DNA of 64,000 nucleotides from Reichenbachiella carrageenanivorans (GCF_025639805.1 NZ_CP106735.1:3195501-3259500), one strand, 5' to 3'; counted from the stretch's first letter, positions 28,598 through 36,904 are shown. A program made the numbers and translations. The notes: generated by a model from the letters alone, not told the origin.

Positions 28598-29818
28598 TTA
28601 TTTCCAGTTTAATATTTTGTTGAAATCATATGTTTCAGGGTTAGGTACTATTTTTTCGGCTTTCGCCAAATCAGCTTCCTCTAAGAAATGTAGATTGTTT
28701 AGGCTAAGTTTATAAATTTCAGCTTCTATATCCACCAAACGAGGAGGAATCACCCCGTCACTATTTTCAAATTCTGATAGAAACATAGGTTTGATATCAC
28801 CACGTGAATTGGTCGTTACGATACAGCCTGTGTTGCCTTCATCATATAGTTTTTTTACACCTATTCCCAAAAGGGTGCAAAGTGTAAGGTCATAACCTAT
28901 CGGGCGGCAGCATCTCAGCTCATAGCCGATCTCTACCGGTCGACTCTTGATTTCGATACCCAACGTTTTGAGCTTTTCTTGCACCAATACATTGAAAATA
29001 TTGGACTTGCTCACATTGCCGAGCTCTGGGTGACCGTGTGCATCGTAGGTGAATAGGATGCCTGAGTCTTTGAGCTCTTGCTCATCGATCACATGAAATA
29101 CCCCTTCGCTTACTAGTGCTACACCATAGTTGATGCCTTCTAATTTTCTTTTGATCATCGACGAAATGATCAGGTTTACCACCTTGTCGAGTGTCACCTT
29201 GGTTTTGTCGAACATCTCAGGGATAATCAACATGGGAAAGTGACAGGCTGAGGCGATCCCGAAAGCCAAGTGACCCGCCGACCTTCCCATGGCTGACATG
29301 ATAAACCAATTTTGACTTGTGATGGCGTCTTCGTAGATTGTGTTACCGATCTTTACACCTTCGTCTTTGGCCGAATGAAATCCAAAAGTAGGATTCCGAT
29401 CGGGCAGAGGCAAGTCATTGTCTATTGTTTTAGGTACGTGAATATTCTTCACATCTACCTTACTTTTCTTTAGATATTTAGCTAGTCGGTTGGCAGTACT
29501 CGCTGTATCGTCACCCCCTATGGTGACGAGTAATTTTACATTGTTGTCAATGAAAAATTTAGCATTAAAATCTTCTTCTTTAGGTTTGAATCTGCTCATT
29601 ACAAGCGAAGATCCTCCTCTGCTGAAAATACGATCCGCATAAGCGAAATCAAAGTCGGTGACCTCAGGGTTTTCCGAAAGAATGCCCTTGTAGCCCCCAT
29701 GCACGCCCAGTACGCGATAGCCATCCTTGAGAAAAGTCTTGGCTATGGTGCTCACCACGGTATTGATACCTGGAGCTGGGCCGCCGCCGCATATTATTGC
29801 AATGGATGGAATGGACAT
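28598..29818 (-). CDS. pfp: 6-phosphofructokinase, PPi-dependent type (predicted)
   Basis: Group A phosphofructokinase, 406 residues. The N-terminus has the phosphoryl-donor loop ICGGGPAPGIN. The two diagnostic positions read G-G-D103-D104-T and P-K130-TIDND. In ATP enzymes these are GGDGS and GTIDND; Asp and Lys here are characteristic of pyrophosphate users, which work reversibly. The catalytic Asp133 is present. In a cell growing on alginate, glyceraldehyde-3-phosphate from KDPG must be turned to hexose phosphate, a direction a reversible PPi enzyme can serve. It sits between kdgK and eda and precedes eda by 4 bp. Phosphoryl donor inferred from the motifs only. Confidence 0.85.
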   Translation of the reverse strand: MSIPSIAIICGGGPAPGINTVVSTIAKTFLKDGYRVLGVHGGYKGILSENPEVTDFDFAYADRIFSRGGSSLVMSRFKPKEEDFNAKFFIDNNVKLLVTIGGDDTASTANRLAKYLKKSKVDVKNIHVPKTIDNDLPLPDRNPTFGFHSAKDEGVKIGNTIYEDAITSQNWFIMSAMGRSAGHLAFGIASACHFPMLIIPEMFDKTKVTLDKVVNLIISSMIKRKLEGINYGVALVSEGVFHVIDEQELKDSGILFTYDAHGHPELGNVSKSNIFNVLVQEKLKTLGIEIKSRPVEIGYELRCCRPIGYDLTLCTLLGIGVKKLYDEGNTGCIVTTNSRGDIKPMFLSEFENSDGVIPPRLVDIEAEIYKLSLNNLHFLEEADLAKAEKIVPNPETYDFNKILNWK

Positions 29819-29853
29819 GTAGTTTTTAGTTTGTGGGTATGGGGTAAAAAGAA

Positions 29854-29898
29854 GGGCGATCTCGGTTTAAATATTCTAGGAAAAAATATAGATCGCCC
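29854..29898 (-). terminator. Intra-operon hairpin between kdgK and pfp (possible attenuator)
   Basis: GGGCGATCT (29854-29862) pairs with AGATCGCCC (29890-29898) around a 27-nt AT-rich loop. On the minus strand the stem is followed by CTTCTTTTT, so it resembles a weak terminator 12 bp past the kdgK stop. It would lower expression of pfp-eda relative to kdgK. Confidence 0.5.
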
Positions 29899-29910
29899 GT
29901 TCTTATTTTG

Positions 29911-30957
29911 CTATCTGGCTACTCTACCTGATGCGTCTCCACCCATCAGTTTTTCAACCTCTGCTACCGTTACCAGATTAGCATCTCCTTTAATAGTATG
30001 TTTCAGACAAGACGCTGCTACTGCAAAATCCAATGCCTTTTGATCGTCCTGAGGGTAAGTCAATAGTCCGTAGATCAATCCACCCATAAACGAATCTCCA
30101 CCACCTACACGGTCTACGATGTCTGTGATTTGGTACTGACGAGTCTCGTACATTTTAGTACCGTCGTACAATACGCCCGCCCATGTGTTGTGAGAAGCAG
30201 AAATACTTCCTCTTAGGGTGGTGATTACTTTTTTCGCTTTAGGGAATTTTTTCATCATTTGCTGACATACAGATAGGAAGGCTTCTGCTTTTACGTCATG
30301 CCCTTGTGTTTGTACCGTGATGCCTTCTGGCTTGATGCCAAAGTGCATTTCAGCATCTTCTTCGTTGCCTAGTACGATGTCGCAATAAGAAGTCAACTCA
30401 CTCATGATTTCTTCTCTTTTCTTAGCATCACAGTAGTTCCAAAGTTTAGCTCTGTAGTTCAAGTCTGTAGATACAGTAACTCCCATGTCAGAAGCTACTT
30501 TTACTGCCTCTAGGCAAGCGTCTGCTGCGCTCTGAGAGATTGCAGGAGTGATGCCTGTCCAGTGGAAAAAGCCAGCATCCTTGAATACTTCCTTCCAATC
30601 TACCATGCCTGGCTTGATTTCGCACATCGCAGAGTGATCTCTGTCATATACGACTTTACTTCCTCTGCTTACTGCGCCAGTTTCTAGAAAATAGATGCCC
30701 AATCTGTCACCACCAAATACGATGTTGTTGGTGTTTACACCTCTTTTTCTCATTTCCATCAATGCACATTCGCCGATGTCATTCTTAGGTAGTCGAGTCA
30801 CGAAATCAACGGGTACACCATAGTTGGCAAGCGATACTGCCACGTTAGATTCACCACCTCCGTATACTACGTCGAAGCTATTGGCCTGAGAAAATCTTAA
30901 AAATCCCTGTGGAGCCAATCTCAACATGATCTCTCCAAATGTTACTACCTTTTTCAT
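29911..30957 (-). CDS. kdgK: 2-keto-3-deoxygluconate (KDG) kinase, PfkB family
   Basis: Phosphorylates KDG to KDPG. It is a ribokinase/PfkB fold with the N-terminal GGGESNVAVSLANYG substrate block and the C-terminal signature DRVGGGDSFMGGLIYG, in which the Asp is the catalytic base. The length of 348 residues matches bacterial KdgK. It is the first gene of the kdgK-pfp-eda operon, divergent from a LacI-type regulator. A TTTTG-N18-TACATTTG promoter (31060-31090) and two copies of a 17-bp repeat lie upstream. Other PfkB sugar kinases look alike; the aldolase and alginate neighbours decide the call. Confidence 0.9.
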   Translation of the reverse strand: MKKVVTFGEIMLRLAPQGFLRFSQANSFDVVYGGGESNVAVSLANYGVPVDFVTRLPKNDIGECALMEMRKRGVNTNNIVFGGDRLGIYFLETGAVSRGSKVVYDRDHSAMCEIKPGMVDWKEVFKDAGFFHWTGITPAISQSAADACLEAVKVASDMGVTVSTDLNYRAKLWNYCDAKKREEIMSELTSYCDIVLGNEEDAEMHFGIKPEGITVQTQGHDVKAEAFLSVCQQMMKKFPKAKKVITTLRGSISASHNTWAGVLYDGTKMYETRQYQITDIVDRVGGGDSFMGGLIYGLLTYPQDDQKALDFAVAASCLKHTIKGDANLVTVAEVEKLMGGDASGRVAR

Positions 30958-30978
30958 AATCTTATAATGTTTTGCTTT

Positions 30979-30995
30979 TACCGTGTTCGTTAACG
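30979..30995. promoter_or_regulatory. Candidate LacI-family operator, copy 1
   Basis: Exact copy of TACCGTGTTCGTTAACG, containing the 8-bp palindrome CGTTAACG. It lies in the kdgK leader, 21 bp before the kdgK ATG. The second identical copy is at 31036-31052. Confidence 0.6.
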
Positions 30996-31035
30996 GGGCT
31001 TGTTAAAAAGAAAACCCCAGAGAAGAGGTTTTGTA

Positions 31036-31052
31036 TACCGTGTTCGTTAACG
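31036..31052. promoter_or_regulatory. Candidate LacI-family operator, copy 2
   Basis: The second exact TACCGTGTTCGTTAACG lies 57 bp from the first. It begins 7 bp downstream of the kdgK -7 element, so a bound protein would cover the transcription start. This placement is typical of a repressor; the divergent LacI-type gene at 31123 is the obvious candidate. Confidence 0.65.
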
Positions 31053-31059
31053 ATGAATA

Positions 31060-31090
31060 CAAATGTAGTATATTGCTGGTAAACACAAAA
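31060..31090 (-). promoter_or_regulatory. Bacteroidota-type promoter of kdgK
   Basis: Read on the minus strand, TTTTG (31090-31086) and TACATTTG (31067-31060, exact TAnnTTTG) are separated by 18 bp, matching the phylum's -33/-7 pattern. The predicted start falls near 31055, just before operator copy 2. Confidence 0.65.
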
Positions 31091-31122
31091 TCATTCGAGC
31101 TTTTTTTTAATATTTGCCGCCC

Positions 31123-32157
31123 ATGAAAAGAATTACCATAAAGGAAATAGCCAAAAAAGCTGGCGTATCAGTAGGGACAGTAGATCGTGTCTTGCACAAC
31201 AGGGGTGAAGTGGCAGATAAAACTAAAAAGCTGGTGAAGCAAATCGCCAAGGACGGTAATTACTCCACCAATGTATTTGCTCGAAATCTAAAGCTCAATA
31301 AAACCTATCGATTTGCTATCATCTTGCCTCAAGATAACGAATACTGGAAGACGCAGAGGCTAGGAATAGAAACAGCTGCTATGGAGTACGCTTCATTAGG
31401 AGTGGAATTGGATTTTTATACTTTCGATAGGCAAAATCAAGATTCATTTGTAGCGCAGTCTGAACGAGCTATGGAATCGATGCCAGATGCTGTGGTGATG
31501 GCTCCTTTGCTAGAGAAAGAAGCCAGTCAGATCTGCGGACAGTTGGATCTGGTAGGAATACCTTATGTGTTTGTGGATTCTAATTTGCAATCGGCCTCGC
31601 CGTTGGCCTTTATTGGACAGGATTCTGTGCAGAGTGGATACTTGGCGGCCAAGCTTTTGAATATAGGTCATCCAAAAGGACATCAGTCTTTGGTGATTAA
31701 GTTTAGAGATTTTGATAGCCTAAACAAAACGATTGATGAGCGTATTGCTGGCTTTAGAAAATTTTATAAAGAACACCACCTGAATACTGACCTGATAGAA
31801 GAGGTGGAAATAGGTTTGGATGAGGCGGCATTGCGTGAATGGTTTAAAACTAGACAAGTAGGTGATGCGCTCATATTTGTACCCAATTCTAGGTCGCACC
31901 AAGTAGCCACGCAAGCGGCGGCTGTGTTTGAGCCTAATAAGTATAGAGTGATTGGGTATGATTTGGTTCAGAAAAATCTAGAAGGTTTGAATGAAGGGCG
32001 AATTGAGTTTATCATCCATCAAAATCCCAAAACACAGGGGACACTCAGTATTCAGACTTTATATAGACACCTTATACTCAACTCTGAAATCAATGCTTCG
32101 CAATACATGCCCCTAGATATTCTTACAAAAGAGAATGTAGCCTTTGCAGATAATTAA
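31123..32157 (+). CDS. LacI-family transcriptional regulator
   Basis: A 344-residue regulator. The N-terminal helix-turn-helix (residues 1-50) is ITIKEIAKKAGVSVGTVDRVLHNRG, with a hinge region around NYSTNVFARNLKL. A periplasmic-binding-protein-like sensor domain follows (about 60-340). The start is the ATG at 31123, since the upstream TTG at 31114 adds only two residues. It is divergent from kdgK, with paired 17-bp repeats in between, and so is predicted to repress kdgK-pfp-eda and respond to KDG, KDPG or a related keto-sugar acid. The effector and sign of control are inference. Confidence 0.88.
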   Translation: MKRITIKEIAKKAGVSVGTVDRVLHNRGEVADKTKKLVKQIAKDGNYSTNVFARNLKLNKTYRFAIILPQDNEYWKTQRLGIETAAMEYASLGVELDFYTFDRQNQDSFVAQSERAMESMPDAVVMAPLLEKEASQICGQLDLVGIPYVFVDSNLQSASPLAFIGQDSVQSGYLAAKLLNIGHPKGHQSLVIKFRDFDSLNKTIDERIAGFRKFYKEHHLNTDLIEEVEIGLDEAALREWFKTRQVGDALIFVPNSRSHQVATQAAAVFEPNKYRVIGYDLVQKNLEGLNEGRIEFIIHQNPKTQGTLSIQTLYRHLILNSEINASQYMPLDILTKENVAFADN

Positions 32158-32180
32158 GGTTTGTTTTTGAAAGAAATAGA

Positions 32181-32216
32181 AAGGGCTGTTTTTTATGCGA
32201 AAACAGCCCTTTTTTG
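32181..32216 (+). terminator. Rho-independent terminator of the LacI gene
   Basis: AAAGGGCTGTTTT (32181-32193) and AAAACAGCCCTTT (32201-32213) form a perfect 13-bp stem with a 7-nt loop, followed by Ts. Confidence 0.9.
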
Positions 32217-32298
32217 TGAGTTGTCTATTGCTATAGACTCAACCTGAGTTGGCCTATAAGGATGGTTGAATCGTCTTTATAAAAAAATGCGGATTGAT

Positions 32299-32312
32299 CT
32301 GGATATATCCAG
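32299..32312. promoter_or_regulatory. Perfect 14-bp palindrome
   Basis: CTGGATATATCCAG reads the same on both strands. Its sequence is unrelated to the ATTGGT-type sites nearby. It could be a third regulator's site or chance; no partner is known. Confidence 0.35.
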
Positions 32313-32452
32313 TCAGTCTAAATCTTCAAATTGTCGACTACACATCTTATGCTGGGTGCAGCTAGCCAGTAATGGGTTTTTCAAGATACGTGTGGAGTTT
32401 TTTATTTCGTTTTTATAAGAACAAGTTAGTGGTGTACATTGATTGATTAATG

Positions 32453-32466
32453 ATTGGTTAACCAAT
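32453..32466. promoter_or_regulatory. UxuR/FadR-type operator, distal site
   Basis: ATTGGTTAACCAAT is a perfect 14-bp palindrome. Its ATTGGT-NN-ACCAAT architecture is that of UxuR/ExuR operators of enterobacterial hexuronate genes, themselves controlled by GntR/FadR-family proteins. It lies about 290 bp upstream of the GntR gene. Confidence 0.6.
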
Positions 32467-32718
32467 TAGATATTGCTATAATAAATCATATTAAAACAGT
32501 AGATCCATATTTAAAACAAATGCTTTCGGATCAAGGGCTTAAAAAATGTATACATTATGATAATGGTAATATGAAAGCTGTATTATGGCATTTTTTCTAT
32601 TTTAAGCAGTATTTTGTTCGTAATGATGATGATTTGGTAATATTTAGATGGAAAAATAATTGTGCGATATCGCAGGTTTTTCTATGTATTTTTTGGAGGA
32701 GTAAAATATTTAATATAA

Positions 32719-32732
32719 ATTGGTCAACCAAT
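32719..32732. promoter_or_regulatory. UxuR/FadR-type operator, proximal site (autoregulatory)
   Basis: ATTGGTCAACCAAT has the same perfect half-sites and two-base spacer as 32453-32466. It lies 22 bp before the ATG of the GntR gene, over its expected promoter, which points to autoregulation. Confidence 0.65.
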
Positions 32733-32754
32733 CTTTATAGTAAATGTTTGTAAT

Positions 32755-33480
32755 ATGGAATTACTAAAGAATTTTAGTCAAATAGTTATCGAGTCGCCAG
32801 TAGATCAGATTATCAGTCAGATTAAGCAGCTCATTACTTCAGGTCAATTGAAGCCAGGGGATAAACTTCCTTCCGAAAGAAAGTTGTGTGATGTATTAGG
32901 TGTAGGAAGAACGCACCTCAGAGATGCCATTAAGAAATTAGAATTTTATGGTATCCTCAAAACATTACCTCAGAGCGGAACGGTAGTGGCAGGTATGGGT
33001 ATCACTGCACTGGAAGGGTTGATTTCAGATGTATTGAAGTTGGAAGGAGATGATTTTAGCTCGCTGGTAGAGACCAGAGTAATACTAGAGACTAATAGTG
33101 CTGTGCTAGCTGCCGAGCGTAGGACGGGTAATGATATTAGAGAGATTGAAAGAGCATTATTCGCTCATAGGGCGAAAATAGAGCAAAGTGATCATGCAGT
33201 AGAAGAAGATCTCATGTTTCACCTCAAAATTGCAGAGGCCAGTAAAAACTCAGTTTTGAAATCATTGATGTTGATAATAACACCAGATATTTTGTCGTAT
33301 TTCAAACAGCATGACGTGTGTGGTGATGGCAGATCCACTAGAGCTGTAGAGCAACATGAGAAGATTTTAGAATATATAAAGAGTCAGGATACGGTAGCGG
33401 TGAGCAAAGTGATGAGAGAGCATTTAGGTGATATCCTTGACTATTCGAAAACGATACAAGTAGAACAATTATATAACTAA
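32755..33480 (+). CDS. GntR/FadR-family transcriptional regulator
   Basis: A 241-residue regulator of the FadR (FCD) subfamily. The N-terminal winged helix (about 12-80) includes SGQLKPGDKLPSERKLCDVLGVGRTHLRDAIKKLEFYGIL. The C-terminal helical FCD sensor domain has the metal/ligand residues in ETRVILETNSAVLAAER, DLMFHLKIAEAS and EQHEKILEYI. Relatives such as UxuR and ExuR sense uronates or their catabolites. UxuR-like palindromes flank it, and it stands directly upstream of susC. It is the best candidate for the local regulator of the alginate genes; no hybrid two-component regulator or sigma/anti-sigma pair is present in the locus. Confidence 0.9.
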   Translation: MELLKNFSQIVIESPVDQIISQIKQLITSGQLKPGDKLPSERKLCDVLGVGRTHLRDAIKKLEFYGILKTLPQSGTVVAGMGITALEGLISDVLKLEGDDFSSLVETRVILETNSAVLAAERRTGNDIREIERALFAHRAKIEQSDHAVEEDLMFHLKIAEASKNSVLKSLMLIITPDILSYFKQHDVCGDGRSTRAVEQHEKILEYIKSQDTVAVSKVMREHLGDILDYSKTIQVEQLYN

Positions 33481-33530
33481 AAAAAAGGAAAAACAGACTA
33501 TGATGAAATGACCTCTATATAAAAACAAAG

Positions 33531-33553
33531 ATGGATTAACCAAGGGTTAACCC
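33531..33553. promoter_or_regulatory. Degenerate operator pair upstream of susC
   Basis: ATGGATTAACCAAG (33531-33544) matches the 14-bp ATTGGTTAACCAAT palindrome at 11 of 14 positions. It overlaps the palindrome GGGTTAACCC (33544-33553). Together they form an imperfect dyad about 200 bp before susC, where the GntR protein could control the operon. Confidence 0.45.
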
Positions 33554-33573
33554 ATCCGTAGCGGGAACGATTA

Positions 33574-33709
33574 TTTAAATGTGTAAAATATCAATTTGGC
33601 CATCGGTATTTACATTTAAAAAAATCACGTGCTGATACAAAGATAACCAAGTAACTGTAACTCAACAGGCATGGTGCGTCTTTTTCTACCTATCTCCCCG
33701 CATCAGCAC
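33574..33709 (+). other. Structured leader region upstream of susC
   Basis: Two inverted repeats occur here. TTTAAATGT...AAATA (33574-33590) pairs with TATTTACATTTAAA (33607-33620). GTGCTGAT (33629-33636) pairs with ATCAGCAC (33702-33709) across 65 bases. If transcribed they would fold the susC leader. There is no good TAnnTTTG promoter in the stretch, so the start of transcription is uncertain. Confidence 0.4.
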
Positions 33710-33745
33710 CTTACTATATACTAAGTATGAACAAAATCATTAAAG

Positions 33746-36700
33746 ATGAAAAACACTTTACTATTATCAAAAAACTACCAGAAGCGAGCTTTTGCTGCGC
33801 TGCTGATAGTGTTGAATGCGATGATAATAACACCGGTATTCGCTCAGGATACTAAAATATCAGGGGTAGTAAACTCCGAAACGAATGAGCCTCTACCAGG
33901 TGTTACAATTATAATCCAAGGAACTACAAACGGTACAGTTTCGGATATAGAAGGAAATTTCTCTATTATGGCTCCTTCTGATGCCGTACTTGACTTTTCT
34001 TTTATTGGATATTTAAAACAATCTGTGTCTGTAAATGGCAGATCTACTATAGATATATCTATGGAGCCAGACGTTGAGCAACTCGAAGAAGTAGTTGTAG
34101 TAGGATACGGTACACAGAAAAAGTCTACAGTAACAGGAGCGATCTCTAAAGTAACAAACGAAAATTTGGATCAAATTGCGGTATCTAGAGTAGACGATGC
34201 CTTGATTGGTCAAGTGTCGGGTGTGAATATTCAGGCGACTAACGCCGAGGCAGGTGCTGCACCTACAATTACGATTAGAGGATTTGGATCGGTTAATGCT
34301 GATACGGGGCCAGCTGTGGTAGTAGATGGAGTAGTGGTTAGTTCTGATTTCCTTGGAAACATGAATATGAACGATATCGCTTCTTTTGAAGTATTGAAAG
34401 ATGCTGCATCGGCAGCTATTTATGGTAGTGAAGGTGCCAATGGTGTAATCATGATCACAACAAAAAGTGGGCAGCCAGGCAAGACTAAGTTTAGCTATGA
34501 AGGTTTCTTCGGTTTCAAAGAAGCTTTTGGTAGCGATGACTATAAGAAGAGTATTAATGACTGGGCTGCCAAGGAAATGGAAGAAACTGGAGAGCTTAGC
34601 GAACAAACGCAACATGGTCTTATCATTTCTAAAGCTGCAGGTGGTTTAGATCGCGATTGGCAAGATGTATTTTTCGATGGCGGTATTATTCAGAGCCATG
34701 CTTTTTCAGCAAGAGGTGGTGATGACAGAACATCTTTTAGTGCATCTATGAAGTATCTTCATGATGAGGGTGTGGTAATTACGGATGACTTCAAATTGTT
34801 TACTGGGTCAATAAAAGTGGACACTAAGCTGAATAAAAAATTAAAATTCGGAATAAGTGCGACACCTTCTTATACGACAGCCAGAAGACTCCCTACATCA
34901 ATACACAACCCAATGAGACAATCTCCATGGTTGCCGATTTATCATACTGAAGAAACGTTAGCGTTAGTAAATACAGATGACCCTAATGCTACTAAGTATT
35001 TTCCAGATCTAAAGCCAGGTGACTATGCTAGAGAAGATCATTTTGGGCCTATGGACGTAGATGGTGATGGTGATTTGGATGCTACAGCTCGTACTTCTGG
35101 TGATCAAAATCCATATGCACAATATGTAGAAAGAGAGCACATTGATGTTACTACTGCTTTGATCGGGGCTACTTATTTGAGCTACCAATTGGTAGACGGA
35201 CTTACTGCAAAAACTCGTATGAGCATTAGCTTGGATCAACGTAAAAGAACCCGTTGGGATGGTAGCGAGTATCACCACAGTAACCCTGCTGAGTTTTATA
35301 TTCAAAACAGATTCAGGACAAGAATTATCTCTGATAATATATTGACATACAATAAAGGTTTTGGCGATCATGACCTTGGTGCCATGGCTGGTTTGACGAT
35401 TCAAAAAAGAACCAATGACTATAATGAGGTAGTAGGATCTGGCTATGCCAATGATCGATTGAAAAATTTGGCTGGTGCTACTTCAGTGTCAGAGCAATTA
35501 GAAAACCAAATAGTAACTACAAAAGTGGGATACTTTGCGAGAGTGAATTATTCGTACAAAGAGAGATACTTATTTAACGCCTCATATAGACGTGATGGAG
35601 GTTCTGTCTTTGGAATAGATTCTAAATGGGGTAGTTTCCCAGCGATTTCTGCTGGATGGAATGTACACAATGAGGACTTCATGTCGAGCAATAATATCCT
35701 GAGTATATTGAAATTGAGAGCTAGTTATGGTTTAACAGGTACTGAAAAATTCAACGTGGGAGATGATCTTGTAAATGCTTGGCCGTATTTGGCTTTGTTG
35801 AACAGTACGAATAACGCCGTTGTCAACGGTAGCGTAGCAGCAGGAGTTAGTCCGCTTAATGTAGCAAATACACTCTTGCAATGGGAAGGGTCAGCTGAAC
35901 TTTCTATTGGGGTTGATTATGGACTATTAGGTAATAGAATTACAGGATCTGTAGATTACTACAATAGAGTAAGTGATAATTTGCTCTTACAAAACCCTGT
36001 ATCCTATGGTACTGGTTTTAATGCTGCTATCGTGAACTTGGGTGAAGTGAGAAACAGCGGATTTGAGGTTGAACTAAGAACGAAAAACATAGTTACTAGC
36101 AAATTTGCTTGGAGTACCACATTCATTGCATCTACAAACAAAAATGAGTTGACAGCTTTTGGTGAGTCAAACGGAGCCTTGTTAGAAGATACATTCGGTA
36201 GAAATTCACAATGGATCAACGAGATCGGCAATCCTATTTCATCATTCTATGGATATGTAGTAGATAGATCTAAGCCTATTCCTAACGAGTATGTAACTAC
36301 TCCTTCCGTTCCGATCAACGGACAAGGTCAAGATGTAGTCGTTGTGGATTTGAACGGCGATGGTATCATCTCTGATGCTGATAAGACAATTCTTGGAGAT
36401 CCATACGCAGATGTACTTTGGAGTGTAACTAATGAGTTTAAAATAGGTGCATTTGACGTGTCTTTCATGTTCCAAGGAAGCTATGGTGGACAAATCAAAA
36501 ACATTGGAGATGAATATTTCTACACTTGGTGGTTGGGTGCTACTACTAGTCCTCAGCAAATGGTGGATGACGGATTTGTATCACACACTTCTTTCATTCA
36601 GCCAAAGGTTCAAACAGACCAGGTAGTGCAGGATGCAGGTTATGTCTCTTTGCGTAATGTGAACATTGGGTATAGACTGCCAAAGGAATTGGTAGCTAAA

Positions 36701-36886
36701 GCTGGCCTTACAGGCGTAAGAGTATATGCGTCTGGTCAGAATTTATTCTATATCACATCAAACGAATACCATGGCTTCAACCCTGAGTATATCGATAATG
36801 ATAACAACCCAAGACAATATGGGTCGCAAAGAGCTGGTACGCCAATCTTTAGAACATTGGCTTTTGGTCTAAGTGTTGATTTTTAA
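33746..36886 (+). CDS. susC: SusC-type TonB-dependent outer-membrane transporter (alginate oligosaccharides)
   Basis: A 1046-residue outer-membrane importer. It has a signal peptide ending near PVFAQD, then a CarboxypepD_reg-like domain (about 38-115, SGVVNSETNEPLPGVTI). The TonB box/plug starts at EEVVVVGYGTQKKSTVTGAI, and the plug ends near ANGVIMITTKSG. A 22-strand barrel follows, finishing with the terminal aromatic SVDF. With the SusD lipoprotein it forms a lidded transporter that pulls oligosaccharides into the periplasm using TonB energy. First gene of the alginate PUL, followed 18 bp later by susD. Substrate inferred from the lyases downstream. Confidence 0.95.
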   Translation: MKNTLLLSKNYQKRAFAALLIVLNAMIITPVFAQDTKISGVVNSETNEPLPGVTIIIQGTTNGTVSDIEGNFSIMAPSDAVLDFSFIGYLKQSVSVNGRSTIDISMEPDVEQLEEVVVVGYGTQKKSTVTGAISKVTNENLDQIAVSRVDDALIGQVSGVNIQATNAEAGAAPTITIRGFGSVNADTGPAVVVDGVVVSSDFLGNMNMNDIASFEVLKDAASAAIYGSEGANGVIMITTKSGQPGKTKFSYEGFFGFKEAFGSDDYKKSINDWAAKEMEETGELSEQTQHGLIISKAAGGLDRDWQDVFFDGGIIQSHAFSARGGDDRTSFSASMKYLHDEGVVITDDFKLFTGSIKVDTKLNKKLKFGISATPSYTTARRLPTSIHNPMRQSPWLPIYHTEETLALVNTDDPNATKYFPDLKPGDYAREDHFGPMDVDGDGDLDATARTSGDQNPYAQYVEREHIDVTTALIGATYLSYQLVDGLTAKTRMSISLDQRKRTRWDGSEYHHSNPAEFYIQNRFRTRIISDNILTYNKGFGDHDLGAMAGLTIQKRTNDYNEVVGSGYANDRLKNLAGATSVSEQLENQIVTTKVGYFARVNYSYKERYLFNASYRRDGGSVFGIDSKWGSFPAISAGWNVHNEDFMSSNNILSILKLRASYGLTGTEKFNVGDDLVNAWPYLALLNSTNNAVVNGSVAAGVSPLNVANTLLQWEGSAELSIGVDYGLLGNRITGSVDYYNRVSDNLLLQNPVSYGTGFNAAIVNLGEVRNSGFEVELRTKNIVTSKFAWSTTFIASTNKNELTAFGESNGALLEDTFGRNSQWINEIGNPISSFYGYVVDRSKPIPNEYVTTPSVPINGQGQDVVVVDLNGDGIISDADKTILGDPYADVLWSVTNEFKIGAFDVSFMFQGSYGGQIKNIGDEYFYTWWLGATTSPQQMVDDGFVSHTSFIQPKVQTDQVVQDAGYVSLRNVNIGYRLPKELVAKAGLTGVRVYASGQNLFYITSNEYHGFNPEYIDNDNNPRQYGSQRAGTPIFRTLAFGLSVDF

Positions 36887-36904
36887 TCTAAAAAGACAAA
36901 GTTT

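Larger units (their letters stand above)
32217..32754. other. Long AT-rich regulatory region upstream of the GntR gene
   Basis: This 538-bp stretch holds no gene I can support. It contains three palindromes, listed separately: 32299-32312, 32453-32466 and 32719-32732. An open frame at 32454-32753 begins and ends inside these palindromes, is AT-rich throughout and matches no family pattern, so I read the region as control DNA. Confidence 0.5.

Noticed and set aside
32454..32753. 99-codon open frame upstream of the GntR gene
   Set aside because: Very AT-rich, no family resemblance, and it begins and ends within the operator palindromes; better read as regulatory DNA.
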